Part shown: piece by piece, positions 11,056 to 21,655 of the stretch
How positions within the stretch are numbered: position 1 is the stretch's first letter
How the letters are laid out: every line of letters begins with the position of its first letter
From: Providencia rettgeri
GTDB lineage: Bacteria; Pseudomonadota; Gammaproteobacteria; Enterobacterales; Enterobacteriaceae
Direction: 5' to 3'
NCBI RefSeq assembly: GCF_001874625.1
Contig: NZ_CP017671.1
Span: 3,844,001-3,908,000, forward strand
Length of the DNA stretch: 64,000 nucleotides
The notes under the pieces: model-generated
What the model was told of the DNA's origin: nothing
The model's input: the letters and a program-made list of their open reading frames with translations, nothing else
Databases searched by the model: none
Made by a program: the position numbers and the translations under genes

Positions 11056-11709
11056 ATGATGGAACCCTATCATCCCGCCATTGAACCTTGGCTATTTGTG
11101 TTATACCAAGATGACCACATTATTGTGGTGAATAAGCCAAGCGGGCTACTCTCTGTGCCGGGAAAAGCGCCAGAGCACCATGACAGCATTATGAGTCGTA
11201 TTCAGCGTGATTTTCCTACGGCAGAATCTGTCCACCGTCTGGATATGGCGACGAGTGGCGTAATGGTTGTTGCCCTGCATAAAGCCGCAGAACGGGAGCT
11301 TAAACGCCAATTTAGGGAACGGGAGCCGAAAAAAGTCTATATTGCTCGAGTATGGGGCCATTTAGAAAAAGAAGAAGGCTTAATTGATTTACCACTAATT
11401 TGTGATTGGCCAAACCGCCCTAAGCAAAAGGTGTGTTTTGAAACGGGGAAATCAGCTCAAACGCAATACCAAGTTTTGCAATATGAAGAGCAAGCAACTC
11501 GCGTTAAGCTTTCACCAATTACAGGCCGCTCCCATCAATTACGGGTACATATGTTGGCTTTAGGGCACCCTATCCTTGGTGATCGCTTCTATGCTCACAA
11601 TGAGGCAAAATCCCTAGCACCACGCTTACAGTTACATGCTCAGGAGTTATATATCACTCATCCTGAATATGGCACACCAATGCATTTTACCTGCCAACCC
11701 GATTTTTAA
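11056..11709 (+). CDS. rluA: Dual 23S rRNA/tRNA pseudouridine synthase RluA
   Basis: Makes pseudouridine at position 746 of 23S rRNA and position 32 of several tRNAs (E. coli numbering). The catalytic aspartate lies in VHRLDMATSG, the hallmark of the RluA family, and the C-terminal motif GRSHQLRVHMLALGHPILGD is complete. The start at 11056 (MMEPYHPAIEPW) is chosen over an upstream in-frame TTG at 11038 because E. coli RluA starts near the same motif; GGGAG at 11040-11044 is a usable ribosome site. The length is 217 residues (219 in E. coli). It follows the rapA terminator closely. Confidence 0.95.
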   Translation: MMEPYHPAIEPWLFVLYQDDHIIVVNKPSGLLSVPGKAPEHHDSIMSRIQRDFPTAESVHRLDMATSGVMVVALHKAAERELKRQFREREPKKVYIARVWGHLEKEEGLIDLPLICDWPNRPKQKVCFETGKSAQTQYQVLQYEEQATRVKLSPITGRSHQLRVHMLALGHPILGDRFYAHNEAKSLAPRLQLHAQELYITHPEYGTPMHFTCQPDF

Positions 11710-11753
11710 CGCTAAATTTATTTGATCGTTTGATTAATCCCCCCTCTGCCATA

Positions 11754-12133
11754 CCCTAAATAGTTCATGTTACAGCTAGGCGGCAAGAGAGCAAATCCCT
11801 AGAGCGTAGATAACTACGTAACTAGGGGTTCATGGATGAAGACAACAAAGCGAGGTTTTTTGGCTTTTCTTCGTTAACCTGACTTCCTCTAAATAGTTCG
11901 TGTTGCAGCTAGGCGGCAAGAGAGAAATCCCTAGAGCGTAGATAACTACGTAACTAGGGGTTCATGGATGAAGACAACAAAACGAGGTTTTTTGGTTTTT
12001 CTTCGTTAACCTGATTTCCCTTAAATAGTTCGTGTTGCAGCTAGGCGGCAAGAGAGCAAATCCCTAGGAGCATACAGTAGTATGTGACTAGGGTGCGCGA
12101 GCGCAGCCAACAACGCTGCGGCGCGAAATATGA
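11754..12133. repeat. Tandem array of a 133-base palindromic repeat (three copies)
   Basis: Three units begin near 11755, 11888 and 12020 (periods 133 and 132). Copies 1 and 2 are nearly identical and end in a stretch containing CGAGGTTTTTTGG and CTTCGTTAACCTGA; copy 3 keeps the first part and ends differently, with GCGCAGCCAACAACGCTGCG and ATATGACAGGG. Each unit has an outer stem CCCTAG/CTAGGG and an inner stem. In copies 1 and 2 the inner stem is CGTAG/CTACG; in copy 3 it is CATAC/GTATG. The array fills the gap between the convergent rluA and djlA and holds no supported gene. Confidence 0.9.
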
Positions 12134-12142
12134 CAGGGAAAT

Positions 12143-12958
12143 TTATTTGAAGCCCAGCTCCTTCTTGACTAGGTCATAAGCCGCTTGAATTGATTGGGCT
12201 TTTTGTTTAGCAATTTCCATCATTTCAGGGGGTAAACCTTTCGCCACCAGCTTATCTGGGTGATGTTCACTCATTAATTTACGGTAAGCACGTTTAATTT
12301 TTGTAGGGTCATCGCTAGGAGACACACCAAGCACTTTACAGGCATCTTCTAAGGTTGGGCCATTAGATTGTTGATAATAGCCCCCAGATTGCTGCTGAGA
12401 GTACCCTTGGCCAAATTGGCGACCACTTTGAATCATATCTAAGAACTGCTCAAATTGGGCTTTTGAAATCCCTAACTCTTCCGCGATAATAAACAACACT
12501 TTTCTTTCATTCGGATGCAACTGCCCATCCGCAAAAGCGGCTTGTAATTGAATTTCCAGAAACATCTGAATTAAGTCAAAACGACCATAGCAGGCCATAC
12601 GTAATTGCTTTAATACATCACGTAATGGGAAGTCAGGAGATTTACCTTCTCTAAATGCCTGTTGGGCAGCTTTTCGGGTCTCTCCATGCAATTGCATTCT
12701 ATCCATCAAATTTGATGCAAGCTGAATATCTGTCTCAGTTACACGGCCTTTCGACTTCGTTAAATGACCTAAAATTTGGAAGGTACTCGCAAAGAAAATG
12801 ATTTGCCGATCACGTTTGTTCATCGCCCCAGCGAACTTACGTTGTATCGATGCTTTATCAAAACCGTGCCCAATAATTAGCCCTACTAGCGCCCCCCAAA
12901 AGCCCAATCCAGAGACGATTGCGAGTACAACGCCAATAATTTTACCCCAATAGTGCAT
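12143..12958 (-). CDS. djlA: Membrane-anchored DnaJ-like co-chaperone DjlA
   Basis: DnaK co-chaperone tethered to the inner membrane; in E. coli, overexpression activates the Rcs capsule phosphorelay. The 271 residues equal the E. coli length. The N-terminus holds a single membrane anchor with Gly-rich face ([20 protein letters not shown]), followed by a TerB-like helical domain (about 55-190), a Gln/Gly-rich linker, and a C-terminal J domain with the HPD motif in SEHHPDKLV. The ribosome site GAGGGA precedes the start. It is divergent from lptD, with 178 bases between the starts. Confidence 0.96.
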   Translation of the reverse strand: MHYWGKIIGVVLAIVSGLGFWGALVGLIIGHGFDKASIQRKFAGAMNKRDRQIIFFASTFQILGHLTKSKGRVTETDIQLASNLMDRMQLHGETRKAAQQAFREGKSPDFPLRDVLKQLRMACYGRFDLIQMFLEIQLQAAFADGQLHPNERKVLFIIAEELGISKAQFEQFLDMIQSGRQFGQGYSQQQSGGYYQQSNGPTLEDACKVLGVSPSDDPTKIKRAYRKLMSEHHPDKLVAKGLPPEMMEIAKQKAQSIQAAYDLVKKELGFK

Positions 12959-13136
12959 ATATCCCTCAATTCTTCAATGCTCAGAATGCAATTTTGCATT
13001 ATCATACTATTCATTCTGCTCTATGCATAACTACCCGCGCGTAAAGTTTTTTACATTATACTGGCGCAAAGTGGTTGGCTAAGTTAGTCTTTGAGCGTTT
13101 GCTGGCTGTGCCAATTATGACGGAACCGCATATTTA

Positions 13137-15506
13137 ATGATGAAAAAAAGCTATCCAACACTACTTGCCACCATGGTATGGGCGGCAATTTATAGTCAGC
13201 AAGCACATGCTGACCTTGCACAGCAGTGTATGCTGGGTGTCCCTGTATATACAAAACCTATTGTAAAGGGTGACCCCAACAACCTGCCTATTCACATAAC
13301 TGCTGAAGATGTCCGTGGCGAATACCCTAATTTTGTTGAATATGACGGTAATGTCGATATTCAACAAGGGAACCAGACATTAACCGCTGATAACGTCAAA
13401 CTCACCCAAACAGAAACGGCGGGTGAGCCTCCTGTACGTGAAGTGACCGCAACCGGTAATGTTCATTACGATGATCCGCAAATTATCTTAAAAGGCCCTT
13501 CAGCATGGTCGAATTTAGATAACAAAAATACCGATGTAAATGATGGTAACTACATGATGGTAGGCCGTCAGGGACGTGGTGACGCAACAAAAATGAAGAT
13601 GCGTGATGAAAACCGTTATTCCATTATGGAAAATGGGACTTTCACCACCTGCTTACCCGGCAATAATAGCTGGAGCGTTGCTGGTTCAGAAGTAATTATC
13701 GACCGAGAAGAAGAAGTCGCTGAAATTTGGCATGCGCGCTTTAAAGTTGGTGATGTGCCAATTTTTTATAGCCCATATATGCAGTTGCCTATTGGTAACA
13801 AGCGTCGTTCCGGTTTCTTAATTCCAACAGGTAGCTATTCAACTAATGACGGTTTAGAGTTTTCTTTACCTTATTATTGGAATATTGCACCGAACTACGA
13901 TGCAACTATCACCCCACAGTTTATGACACACCGTGGTGTTAAGTTAAATAATGAATTCCGTTATCTAATAACACCAGGAACAGGTACCGTTGCATTTGAC
14001 TTTCTGAAGCATGACAGAGCCTACAGTAAAGATAAAGAACGTGGTAAACGTGAAAAGCGTGACAGCGATGACCGCTGGTTATTCTACTGGCGCCATTCAG
14101 GTACCTATGCAGGGCATTGGAATTTTAGCTCAGACTATACCAAAGTAAGCGACCCAAGCTACTTTACAGATTTTAGTTCCCAATACGGTAGTACCACTGA
14201 TGGTTATGCCACCCAAAAATTCAGTGCCGGTTATTCAGATACTAACTGGAATGCTAAAGTTACCCATAAGCAGTTCCAGATCTTTGCTGATAACCCAAAC
14301 AAACGCGCATATAAAGCGGAGCCGCAAGTTGACTTTAATTATTATAAAAATAATTTAGGCGCTTTCGATTTTCATACCTATGCGCAAGCGGCTCGTTTTA
14401 CTAGTGTGGGTAAAAACAACCCTGATGCAACACGTTTACACTTCGAACCTGAGGTGAACCTGCCATTATCAAATGGCTGGGCAAATATGAACAATAGCAT
14501 TAAATTGTATGCTACCCATTACGACCAAGACATACCCCGCTCTAATACTGATAAAAATTTAGAGAAAAATGTAAGCCGTGTTCTCCCAATGTTCAAAAGT
14601 GACGCAAAAGTCGTTTTTGAGCGCGACCTCTACCAAGGAAGCGATTTTATACAAACATTAGAGCCACGCGTACAGTACCTGTATATTCCGTATAAAGATC
14701 AGGACAATATCAATAACTTCGATTCCTCATTATTACAATCGGATTACAGCGGTTTGTTCCGTGACAGAATATACAGTGGTCTTGACCGTATAGCCTCAGC
14801 AAATCAGCTCACTACGGGTGTTACAACTCGCCTCTATGATGATAGTTTAGCTGAGCGCTTTAATTTCTCCGTTGGGCAAATTTATTATTTCGAACGCCCT
14901 CGTGCGGGTGACTCTAACCGCCCAATTGATGATAAAAGTAATACCGGTTCCTTATTATGGGCCACTGATACCATGTGGCGCATCAATGATAATTGGGGAA
15001 TGCGCGGTGGTTTACAGTATGACCGTCGTCTAGGCAATGTCACTATGGGGAACGCTGTTGCAGAATATCGTTTAGATGCAGATAGATTAGTTCAGTTGAA
15101 CTACCGTTTTGTTGACCGCGATTATATTCAAGCAACCTTCCGTGATTTAGACCAGTTAGGTAAAAATCAAGAATTACCTGAATATCAACAAGGTATTTCA
15201 CAGGTAGGTACGGTTGTTAGTTGGCCATTGAATGATCGCTGGGGTTTTGTCGGCTCATATTATTATGATACAAAACAAAAACAATCCGCGAGCCAACTGG
15301 TTGGGTTGCAATATAATACCTGTTGTTGGGCAGTCAACCTTGGCTATGAACGTAAGATTGTCGGTTGGCAAAAAGAAAAGTTCAGCAGCGAATATGATAA
15401 TAAATGGTCAATCAATGTGGAACTTAGAGGCCTAAATAACAATCATAGTTTAGGTAGTCAGGAAATGTTGAGCCGAGGTATTATGCCTTATCAACGTGCT
15501 TTCTGA
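13137..15506 (+). CDS. lptD: LPS-assembly outer-membrane protein LptD
   Basis: Beta-barrel that, with LptE, inserts lipopolysaccharide into the outer leaflet; essential in E. coli. The start [15 protein letters not shown] begins a Sec signal peptide ending at AHA; a start one codon later is equally possible. The N-terminal jellyroll (OstA) domain spans about 55-200, then the 26-strand barrel to residue 789 (784 in E. coli). The four cysteines of the family are kept: one in LAQQCMLG, one in FTTCLPG and the pair in NTCCWAV, so the inter-domain disulphides can form. The E. coli gene is sigma-E dependent; I could not identify that promoter here. surA follows after a repeat hairpin. Confidence 0.97.
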   Translation: MMKKSYPTLLATMVWAAIYSQQAHADLAQQCMLGVPVYTKPIVKGDPNNLPIHITAEDVRGEYPNFVEYDGNVDIQQGNQTLTADNVKLTQTETAGEPPVREVTATGNVHYDDPQIILKGPSAWSNLDNKNTDVNDGNYMMVGRQGRGDATKMKMRDENRYSIMENGTFTTCLPGNNSWSVAGSEVIIDREEEVAEIWHARFKVGDVPIFYSPYMQLPIGNKRRSGFLIPTGSYSTNDGLEFSLPYYWNIAPNYDATITPQFMTHRGVKLNNEFRYLITPGTGTVAFDFLKHDRAYSKDKERGKREKRDSDDRWLFYWRHSGTYAGHWNFSSDYTKVSDPSYFTDFSSQYGSTTDGYATQKFSAGYSDTNWNAKVTHKQFQIFADNPNKRAYKAEPQVDFNYYKNNLGAFDFHTYAQAARFTSVGKNNPDATRLHFEPEVNLPLSNGWANMNNSIKLYATHYDQDIPRSNTDKNLEKNVSRVLPMFKSDAKVVFERDLYQGSDFIQTLEPRVQYLYIPYKDQDNINNFDSSLLQSDYSGLFRDRIYSGLDRIASANQLTTGVTTRLYDDSLAERFNFSVGQIYYFERPRAGDSNRPIDDKSNTGSLLWATDTMWRINDNWGMRGGLQYDRRLGNVTMGNAVAEYRLDADRLVQLNYRFVDRDYIQATFRDLDQLGKNQELPEYQQGISQVGTVVSWPLNDRWGFVGSYYYDTKQKQSASQLVGLQYNTCCWAVNLGYERKIVGWQKEKFSSEYDNKWSINVELRGLNNNHSLGSQEMLSRGIMPYQRAF

Positions 15507-15549
15507 TAACAAATAGCATCGTTTATTCTGAATAATTTGAGATGCATTT

Positions 15550-15604
15550 ACTCTAAATACTTCGAGGTGCAGTCAACAACACTGCAACTCGAAGTATGGC
15601 GAGT
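15550..15604. repeat. Minimal palindromic repeat between lptD and surA
   Basis: Arms 15558-15573 (TACTTCGAGGTGCAGT) and 15581-15596 (ACTGCAACTCGAAGTA) pair in 15 of 16 positions around a 7-base loop. Ends CTCTAAATA and TATGGCGAGTAA match the ends of the larger repeats at 30701-31175, so this looks like an internally deleted member of the same family. It lies in the transcript between lptD and surA and could affect read-through or mRNA stability. Confidence 0.8.
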
Positions 15605-15658
15605 AAACACGTATTAGCCCGCATTTTGCGGAATCAAAGTCAATATTATAGGACCATT

Positions 15659-16978
15659 ATGAAGAATTGGAGAACGCTTATTCTGGGACTGATGTTCGCA
15701 AGCTCTGCTGCCTTGGCTGCGCCGCAGCAAATGGATAAAGTAGCTGCGGTCGTCAACAACGGAGTTGTGCTGGAAAGTGACGTCCAGAATATGATCAATA
15801 CGGTAAAAGTGAACGCTCAGAACGCACGCCAACAGGTGCCTGATGATCAAACCCTGCGTCATCAGATCCTTGAGCGTCTAGTTATGGATAACATCATCTT
15901 GCAGATGGCTAACCAGATGCAGATAAACATTCCAGAAGAAGCCGTGAATGCGACCATCGCTGATATTGCTCGCCAGAACGGTTTAACTCTGGAGCAAATG
16001 CAAAAGCGTTTAACTGCTGATGGCATCAATATGGCTCAATATCGCAGTGAAATTCGTAAAGAGATGCTGATCGCTGAAGTGCGTAATAATGAAGTACGCC
16101 GCCGTGTGACAATTTTACCGCAAGAAGTTGATTCTCTTGCTGAACAAATGAGCTCACAAGCAAACTACGAAATGGGGGTTAATCTCAGCCATATCTTAAT
16201 CCCATTATCCGAAAACCCAACTCAAGAGCAATTAAAAACAGCGGAAGCCTTAGTAGACAAAATCTTAACTGAACTGAAAAAAGGTGGGGATTTTGGTAAA
16301 TTAGCGATTGCCTACTCAGCAGACCCGCAAGCGCTGAAAGGCGGCAATATGGGTTGGTCACGTTTACAAGAATTGCCAGTTGTCTTTGCTGAACAATTAA
16401 AAAATGCGAAAAAAGGCAATATTGTCGGCCCAATTCGCTCTGGTGTTGGTTTCCATATTTTGCGCGTAAATGATGTCAGTGGTGGTAGCCAACCGATTTC
16501 TGTAACAGAAGTAAAAGCACGCCATATTTTGATTAAATCATCTCCAATTATGGATGATACTCAAGCTAGACAGAAACTAGTGAAAATAGCCCAAGATATC
16601 CGTTCTGGCGCAATCACATTTGAAGATGCGGCAAAAGAGAATTCAGAAGACCCAGGTAGCGCCTTAAAAGGCGGTGAATTGGGTTGGAACATGCCGGATA
16701 TCTATGACCCAGCATTCCGTGATGCTCTGATGAAATTAAACAAAGGTGAATTAAGCCAACCTGTTCCTTCAAGTTTTGGCTGGCACTTAATTCAATTAGA
16801 AGATACACGTAAGGTAGATAAAACAGATGCGGCACAAAAAGACCAAGCGTACCGCCTACTGTTTAACCGTAAATTTAATGAAGAAGCGCAAAGCTGGATG
16901 CAAGAGCAGCGGGCTTCTGCTTACGTAAAAGTCATCGATGGTCGTGACAACCAATCTAATGATGAAAAATCTAATTAA
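15659..16978 (+). CDS. surA: Periplasmic peptidyl-prolyl isomerase/chaperone SurA
   Basis: Main chaperone for unfolded outer-membrane proteins on their way to the BAM complex, including LptD encoded upstream. The start at 15659 ([20 protein letters not shown], cleavage before APQQ) gives a signal peptide and 439 residues (428 in E. coli). A further in-frame extension to 15596 would translate the palindromic repeat and is rejected; AGGACC just upstream is the ribosome site. After the N-terminal chaperone domain come two parvulin domains, beginning near LSHILIPL and ARHILIKS, each with the family GG(D/E)xGW-type segment (GGNMGW, GGELGW). Confidence 0.97.
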   Translation: MKNWRTLILGLMFASSAALAAPQQMDKVAAVVNNGVVLESDVQNMINTVKVNAQNARQQVPDDQTLRHQILERLVMDNIILQMANQMQINIPEEAVNATIADIARQNGLTLEQMQKRLTADGINMAQYRSEIRKEMLIAEVRNNEVRRRVTILPQEVDSLAEQMSSQANYEMGVNLSHILIPLSENPTQEQLKTAEALVDKILTELKKGGDFGKLAIAYSADPQALKGGNMGWSRLQELPVVFAEQLKNAKKGNIVGPIRSGVGFHILRVNDVSGGSQPISVTEVKARHILIKSSPIMDDTQARQKLVKIAQDIRSGAITFEDAAKENSEDPGSALKGGELGWNMPDIYDPAFRDALMKLNKGELSQPVPSSFGWHLIQLEDTRKVDKTDAAQKDQAYRLLFNRKFNEEAQSWMQEQRASAYVKVIDGRDNQSNDEKSN

Positions 16979-17954
16979 GCCTATTGTTATCACCCCCGGT
17001 GAACCTGCCGGGGTTGGTCCAGATTTGCTAATCCAACTCGCTCAGCAGGCATGGCCTGTTGAGTTAGTTGCATGCGCTGATCCAAACTTACTTCTTGAAC
17101 GCGCTAAAACGTTAAACTTACCACTCACTCTGACCGAATATGAATCAAGTAAGGCAGTAAAAGCCCATACTCCAGGTCATCTATCCATTATACCCGTTGA
17201 TTTAAATACCCCGGCGAAAGCAGGCGTACTCAATGTGGCAAATGGTAGTTATGTGGTTGACACATTAGCACAAGCCTGTGATGGCTGTTTAAAGGGTGAA
17301 TTTTCAGCGATTGTAACGGGGCCAGTGCATAAGGGCATTATTAATGATGCCGGTGTTCCCTTTAGTGGTCACACCGAGTTTTTTGCAGAACGTAGTGGTT
17401 GTGAGCGGGTCGTTATGATGCTAGCAACCGAAGAGCTTCGTGTTGCCTTAGCCACCACACACCTACCACTTAAAGATGTTTCAGGTGCCATCACGCAACA
17501 AAGTCTACGTGAAGTGATCACCATCTTACATCATGATTTACAAACAAAATTCGGTATTGAAAAACCTACAATCTATGTTTGTGGCTTAAACCCACATGCA
17601 GGTGAAGGTGGCCATATGGGTACCGAAGAAATTGACACCATCGAACCCGCACTTGAAAGCTTACGTGTAGAGGGGGTTCATCTCGTTGGGCCATTACCCG
17701 CGGATACCCTTTTCCAACCTAAGTATTTAGATCACGCAGATGCAGTTTTAGCAATGTATCATGATCAGGGTCTTCCTGTGTTAAAATACCAAGGTTTCGG
17801 CAGAGCGGTGAATATTACCCTCGGTCTGCCTTTTATCCGTACCTCTGTCGATCATGGCACTGCGCTTGAACTCGCGGGGACGGGTCATGCTGATGCGGGG
17901 AGTTTTATCACCGCATTAAAGTTAGCTATCCAAATGACATCTAAAAATACATGA
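16962..17954 (+). CDS. pdxA: 4-hydroxythreonine-4-phosphate dehydrogenase PdxA
   Basis: NAD-dependent step of the DXP-dependent vitamin B6 pathway, producing the aminoketone used by PdxJ. The start at 16962 ([17 protein letters not shown]) or one codon earlier overlaps the surA end by about 17 bases, showing translational coupling. The length of 330 residues matches E. coli (329). Conserved segments: [48 protein letters not shown] and [11 protein letters not shown], covering the metal-binding histidines. Its stop overlaps the rsmA start (ATGA). Confidence 0.96.
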   Translation: MKNLIKPIVITPGEPAGVGPDLLIQLAQQAWPVELVACADPNLLLERAKTLNLPLTLTEYESSKAVKAHTPGHLSIIPVDLNTPAKAGVLNVANGSYVVDTLAQACDGCLKGEFSAIVTGPVHKGIINDAGVPFSGHTEFFAERSGCERVVMMLATEELRVALATTHLPLKDVSGAITQQSLREVITILHHDLQTKFGIEKPTIYVCGLNPHAGEGGHMGTEEIDTIEPALESLRVEGVHLVGPLPADTLFQPKYLDHADAVLAMYHDQGLPVLKYQGFGRAVNITLGLPFIRTSVDHGTALELAGTGHADAGSFITALKLAIQMTSKNT

Positions 17955-18760
17955 ATAATCGAGTCCATCAGGGGCACTTTGCCCGCAAACGTTTCGGGCA
18001 GAACTTTTTAACTGACCAGTTTATTATTGACAGCATCGTAGATGCAATGAACCCGAAACCGGGCCAATCCATTGTCGAAATTGGCCCTGGCTTAGGTGCC
18101 TTAACAGAACCGGTTGGTAGCCGAATCGACAAAATGACCGTCGTTGAACTCGACCGTGATCTCGCGGCACGGTTACACGTCCATCCGCAACTAAAAGATA
18201 AACTCACTATCATTCAGCAAGATGCGATGACTGTGGATTTCGGCGAGCTAGCAAAACAAGCAGGTCAACCCCTGCGGGTATTTGGTAACTTACCCTACAA
18301 TATTTCTACCCCATTGATGTTCCACCTATTTACATTTACTAACTCGATTGCAGATATGAATTTCATGCTGCAAAAAGAAGTGGTTAATCGGCTGGTAGCA
18401 GGCCCTGGGAGTAAGGCTTATGGTCGTTTAAGTGTCATGGCGCAATATTATTGCCATGTGGTTCCAGTACTCGAAGTGCCGCCAACAGCATTTACTCCAG
18501 CACCAAAAGTAGATTCTGCGATTGTGAGGTTAATCCCTCATCGTGAAAACCCTTATCCAGTAAAAGATATTAAATTCTTAAGTCGTATTACTACCCAAGC
18601 TTTTAACCAACGCCGTAAAACGATCCGCAATAGCTTAGGGGATTTATTTAGTGTTGAAGAGTTAACCAATTTGGGTGTTGACTTAGGTACCCGTGCAGAA
18701 AATATTTCTGTTGAACAATATTGCAAAATGGCAAACTATCTTTCTAACCGGTCAGAATAG
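17951..18760 (+). CDS. rsmA: 16S rRNA dimethyladenosine transferase RsmA (KsgA)
   Basis: Dimethylates two adjacent adenines (A1518 and A1519, E. coli numbering) in the 3' end of 16S rRNA using S-adenosylmethionine, a late 30S assembly step; loss gives kasugamycin resistance. The SAM-binding motif [14 protein letters not shown] (about 40-53) and the catalytic motif NLPYNIST (about 113-120) are present. The length of 269 residues is close to E. coli (273). The start overlaps the pdxA stop by four bases. Confidence 0.97.
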   Translation: MNNRVHQGHFARKRFGQNFLTDQFIIDSIVDAMNPKPGQSIVEIGPGLGALTEPVGSRIDKMTVVELDRDLAARLHVHPQLKDKLTIIQQDAMTVDFGELAKQAGQPLRVFGNLPYNISTPLMFHLFTFTNSIADMNFMLQKEVVNRLVAGPGSKAYGRLSVMAQYYCHVVPVLEVPPTAFTPAPKVDSAIVRLIPHRENPYPVKDIKFLSRITTQAFNQRRKTIRNSLGDLFSVEELTNLGVDLGTRAENISVEQYCKMANYLSNRSE

Positions 18761-18778
18761 TCTGTTGAAGGAGGCACT

Positions 18779-19156
18779 ATGCTTAATGAACCAAATGTAA
18801 GCATCCAAGTTCAGAGTGTCTACATCGAAAGCCAATCTCAACCCGATATTGCAAGGTATGTGTTCGCTTATACCATCTGTATTCGCAATTTAGGGCGAGA
18901 ACCCATCCAATTAATGAGCCGCTATTGGCTCATTACTAACAGTGATGGCCATAAAACTGAAGTTCAAGGTGAAGGCGTGGTGGGTGAACAACCCGTCATT
19001 CCTCCTGGAAAAGAATATCGTTACACCAGTGGTGCAATTCTTGAAACACCAATGGGAACGATGGAAGGTTATTACGTGATGCTAAGCACTCAAGGGGACC
19101 ATTTTCACGTTGATATCCCCGCTTTTCGTCTTGCAATTCCAACATTGATTAATTAA
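18779..19156 (+). CDS. apaG: ApaG protein
   Basis: Small protein with an immunoglobulin/fibronectin III-like fold; its job is not settled, though it travels with rsmA and apaH in gammaproteobacteria. It is 125 residues, the usual length. Typical segments are [37 protein letters not shown] and GTMEGYY. A strong ribosome site (AAGGAGG) precedes the start, and only two bases separate its stop from apaH. Confidence 0.96.
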   Translation: MLNEPNVSIQVQSVYIESQSQPDIARYVFAYTICIRNLGREPIQLMSRYWLITNSDGHKTEVQGEGVVGEQPVIPPGKEYRYTSGAILETPMGTMEGYYVMLSTQGDHFHVDIPAFRLAIPTLIN

Positions 19157-19158
19157 TT

Positions 19159-19986
19159 ATGTCGACATATTTAGTAGGTGATATCCACGGTTGCTATCGT
19201 GAACTTCGTGAACTAATGGACAGGGTCAATTTTGATCCAAACCAAGACACATTATGGCTTACTGGTGACTTGGTTGCCCGAGGTTCTGGGTCACTGCAAG
19301 TTTTACGTTATGTTAAAAGTTTAGGTCCCGCGGTGCGTTTGGTTCTCGGTAACCATGATCTCCATCTTCTCGGGATCTACTGTAAAATCAGTCGTAATAA
19401 ACCTAAAGATCACCTTGATGAATTATTGCATGCCCCTGATCTAGACGAACTAATCAATTGGCTACGTCGTCAACCTTTATTGCAAATTGATGAAGAAAGA
19501 AAAATAGTGATGACGCATGCAGGTATAACGCCACAGTGGGATATTGAAACCGCACGGATGTGCGCTAGGGAAGTCGAAGCCGTCCTTTCCAGTGATGCTT
19601 ACCCGCTATTTATCGATTCAATGTATGGCGATATGCCAAATAATTGGTCGAGTAGTTTAATGGGGTTAGCACGCTTACGTTTTAGTACCAATGCTCTCAC
19701 ACGTTTACGCTACTGCTTCCCGAATGGGCAGCTTGATATGATTTGCAAAGAAAACCCTAAAAAAGCGCCCGCACCATTAAAACCTTGGTTTGATTTACCA
19801 AGTCAAATTCCTGAGGATTATTCGGTGTTCTTTGGCCATTGGGCATCCCTTGAAGGGAAATGTACACCAGATAACGTTTATGCTTTAGATACTGGCTGCT
19901 GCTGGGGTGGTGACCTAACCTTATACCACTGGGAAACAAAACAATTTTATCGCCAAAAATCACACCAAAAAAGCCGTAAAGAATAG
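19159..19986 (+). CDS. apaH: Symmetrical Ap4A hydrolase ApaH
   Basis: Hydrolyses diadenosine tetraphosphate to two ADP, and acts on Np4-capped RNA 5' ends in E. coli. It has the metallophosphatase motifs [10 protein letters not shown] (7-16), GDLVARG (about 37-43) and GNHDLHLL (about 66-73), and later histidines in [10 protein letters not shown] and FGHWASLEG. The length is 275 residues (280 in E. coli). It ends the surA-pdxA-rsmA-apaG-apaH operon and is followed by a bidirectional terminator shared with the convergent folA. Confidence 0.96.
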   Translation: MSTYLVGDIHGCYRELRELMDRVNFDPNQDTLWLTGDLVARGSGSLQVLRYVKSLGPAVRLVLGNHDLHLLGIYCKISRNKPKDHLDELLHAPDLDELINWLRRQPLLQIDEERKIVMTHAGITPQWDIETARMCAREVEAVLSSDAYPLFIDSMYGDMPNNWSSSLMGLARLRFSTNALTRLRYCFPNGQLDMICKENPKKAPAPLKPWFDLPSQIPEDYSVFFGHWASLEGKCTPDNVYALDTGCCWGGDLTLYHWETKQFYRQKSHQKSRKE

Positions 19987-20005
19987 TTTTGGCTCTATTA
20001 AAAAC

Positions 20006-20031
20006 AAAATGGCGCATTAAGCGCCATTTTT
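20006..20031. terminator. Bidirectional terminator between apaH and folA
   Basis: AAAATGGCGC (20006-20015) pairs perfectly with GCGCCATTTT (20021-20030) around ATTAA. The A and T flanks give a U tract in both directions, suiting the convergent apaH and folA. Confidence 0.9.
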
Positions 20032-20044
20032 GTGAAATGAAAAT

Positions 20045-20539
20045 TTAAACTCTTTTGGTTAGTATCTCAAAACAATAGCCGTGCGTATTGTTTTCATCCG
20101 CTTCGTGATATTCGGTAAAAATCGAATCCCATTCATCTGGCTCATAAACTGGGAAATGAGTATCCCCAATGACTTCTGCATCAACATGAGTCAGGTATAA
20201 TTTATTCGCTAGAGGTAAAAACTGCTGGTAAACCTTACCGCCACCAATCACCATGATTTCCTCAACATTCTCTACCGTTTGTGCAGCAGCTAGCGCTTCT
20301 TCCATAGAGGTCACCCAAACAACGTTAGAGTCTGCCCCTGGCTGGCTAGTTAATACGATGTTGACGCGTTGTGGTAATGGACGCCCGATTGATTCATAGG
20401 TGACACGCCCCATAATAACAGGCCTATTTAACGTATTTCGTTTGAACCACGCAAGATCACCGGGCAAATTCCAAGGCATCGCTTTTTCCATGCCGATAAC
20501 CTGATCGATCGCCATTGCTGCGATTAAGCTAATATTCAT
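20045..20539 (-). CDS. folA: Dihydrofolate reductase FolA
   Basis: NADPH-dependent reduction of dihydrofolate to tetrahydrofolate, the trimethoprim target. The chromosomal type is clear from [52 protein letters not shown] and GDTHFP. It is 164 residues (159 in E. coli). The catalytic Asp and the Phe and Trp around it (DLAWF) are kept. The residue before that Asp is Gly where E. coli has Ala26; I treat this as natural variation. The ribosome site is AAGGTGAG. Confidence 0.97.
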   Translation of the reverse strand: MNISLIAAMAIDQVIGMEKAMPWNLPGDLAWFKRNTLNRPVIMGRVTYESIGRPLPQRVNIVLTSQPGADSNVVWVTSMEEALAAAQTVENVEEIMVIGGGKVYQQFLPLANKLYLTHVDAEVIGDTHFPVYEPDEWDSIFTEYHEADENNTHGYCFEILTKRV

Positions 20540-20787
20540 CTACTCACCTTAGAAACTAATATAAAAATTGAGCACACTATACGGAAAGAGAATTGCTTCG
20601 TCGACTAAATTTAAGCTTCCTTAAACAGGTTTGAATCACTTATACTCGAATTGATAAATTTAGGACTAAAAATAACATTTAAAAACAAAAGAGATACCTC
20701 ATCCTGCCTCAATTTACGGGTATTTAGCAAGGTATTGCAAATTCTAAAAATTGGGTTAGTAAGGGGCTATAGAAAAGAGAATATCCC

Positions 20788-21402
20788 ATGTACGAAACCA
20801 GTATTATGATTGCCACCATAGCAACCCTAGGGATGCTATCGCCAGGTCCTGACTTCTTTTTAATTGTTAAAAATGCCGCACGATACCAACGTTCAGCGGC
20901 TCTCATGACAGCCTTTGGTGTTATTGCTGCAATTGCATTACATATGACTTACTGTGTCGCAGGCCTTGCAGTGCTCATTACCACCACCCCTTGGTTATTT
21001 AACATTTTAAAGTATGCAGGTGCAGCGTACTTAATTTGGATTGGTATTAAAAGCCTACTGCCACATTCAAGTCATTTAGTTGATTTAAATACTCGTAAAC
21101 ATGAGATTGTCTCGTTCAAAAAAGCCTTTATGCAAGGCTTTCTCTGTAATGTCCTGAACCCGAAAGCAACCCTTTTCTTCCTTGCTGTGTTTACTCAAGT
21201 ATTGGACATCAATTCAACTGTTGGCGAAAAACTATGGTTTGCTTTTATTATTTGGGGGCTCGCCGTTATTTATTGGCCAATTTTAGTCTTTTTAATTCAA
21301 AGTGCCCCAGTTAGAAAAGGGTTAGCGAAAGTGCAAAAATATGTTGATAAAGTGCTGGGAGTTATTTTAATTGCTTTTGGAGTTCGCGTAGCGCTTAGTT
21401 AG
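20788..21402 (+). CDS. LysE/RhtB-family amino-acid exporter
   Basis: Predicted inner-membrane efflux protein of the LysE superfamily, which exports amino acids or their derivatives. The 204 residues carry the N-terminal signature SPGPDFFLIVKNAARYQRSAALMTAFGV and about six membrane segments, with the central loop KKAFMQGFLCNVLNPKATLFFLA typical of the RhtB group. The substrate cannot be told from sequence. It stands alone between folA and a convergent acetyltransferase gene. The following 253 bases (21403-21655) show only an imperfect inverted repeat near 21525-21549 and the terminator of the next gene. Confidence 0.85.
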   Translation: MYETSIMIATIATLGMLSPGPDFFLIVKNAARYQRSAALMTAFGVIAAIALHMTYCVAGLAVLITTTPWLFNILKYAGAAYLIWIGIKSLLPHSSHLVDLNTRKHEIVSFKKAFMQGFLCNVLNPKATLFFLAVFTQVLDINSTVGEKLWFAFIIWGLAVIYWPILVFLIQSAPVRKGLAKVQKYVDKVLGVILIAFGVRVALS

Positions 21403-21618
21403 TTCATTAAGATAAAATGCAAAAAACAATAGCCTAATTTCTCTGTCTATACTGTTTATTGATTAACGATAGCTTATAAATTCCTTTCCTTTTTCAAAGG
21501 AACACAAATTCAATTTCTGATGACTTCCACTCTATTTAATAGGGTGGGAGACCCTTCGTACTATTAAAACGGCATAACTTTGTGTTACCGAATAAATTAT
21601 TCTTTGATAGTTCAAGAT

Positions 21619-21647
21619 AAAAAAGAGCCGCAATTTCCATGCGGCTC
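21619..21647 (-). terminator. Terminator of the GNAT gene
   Basis: GAGCCGC (21625-21631) and GCGGCTC (21641-21647) form the stem; on the reverse strand it is followed by TTTTTT (21619-21624). It lies just after the stop of the reverse-strand acetyltransferase gene. Confidence 0.88.
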
Positions 21648-21655
21648 GCTGATTT

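Noticed and set aside
15596-15658. Longer SurA N-terminus beginning at 15596
   Set aside because: These codons lie in the palindromic repeat and would destroy the signal peptide; the start at 15659 has its own ribosome site.
20459-20464. Gly in FolA at the place of E. coli Ala26 as a trimethoprim-resistance change
   Set aside because: Gly there (LPGDLAWF) is plausible natural variation in DHFR, and other resistance positions look wild type.
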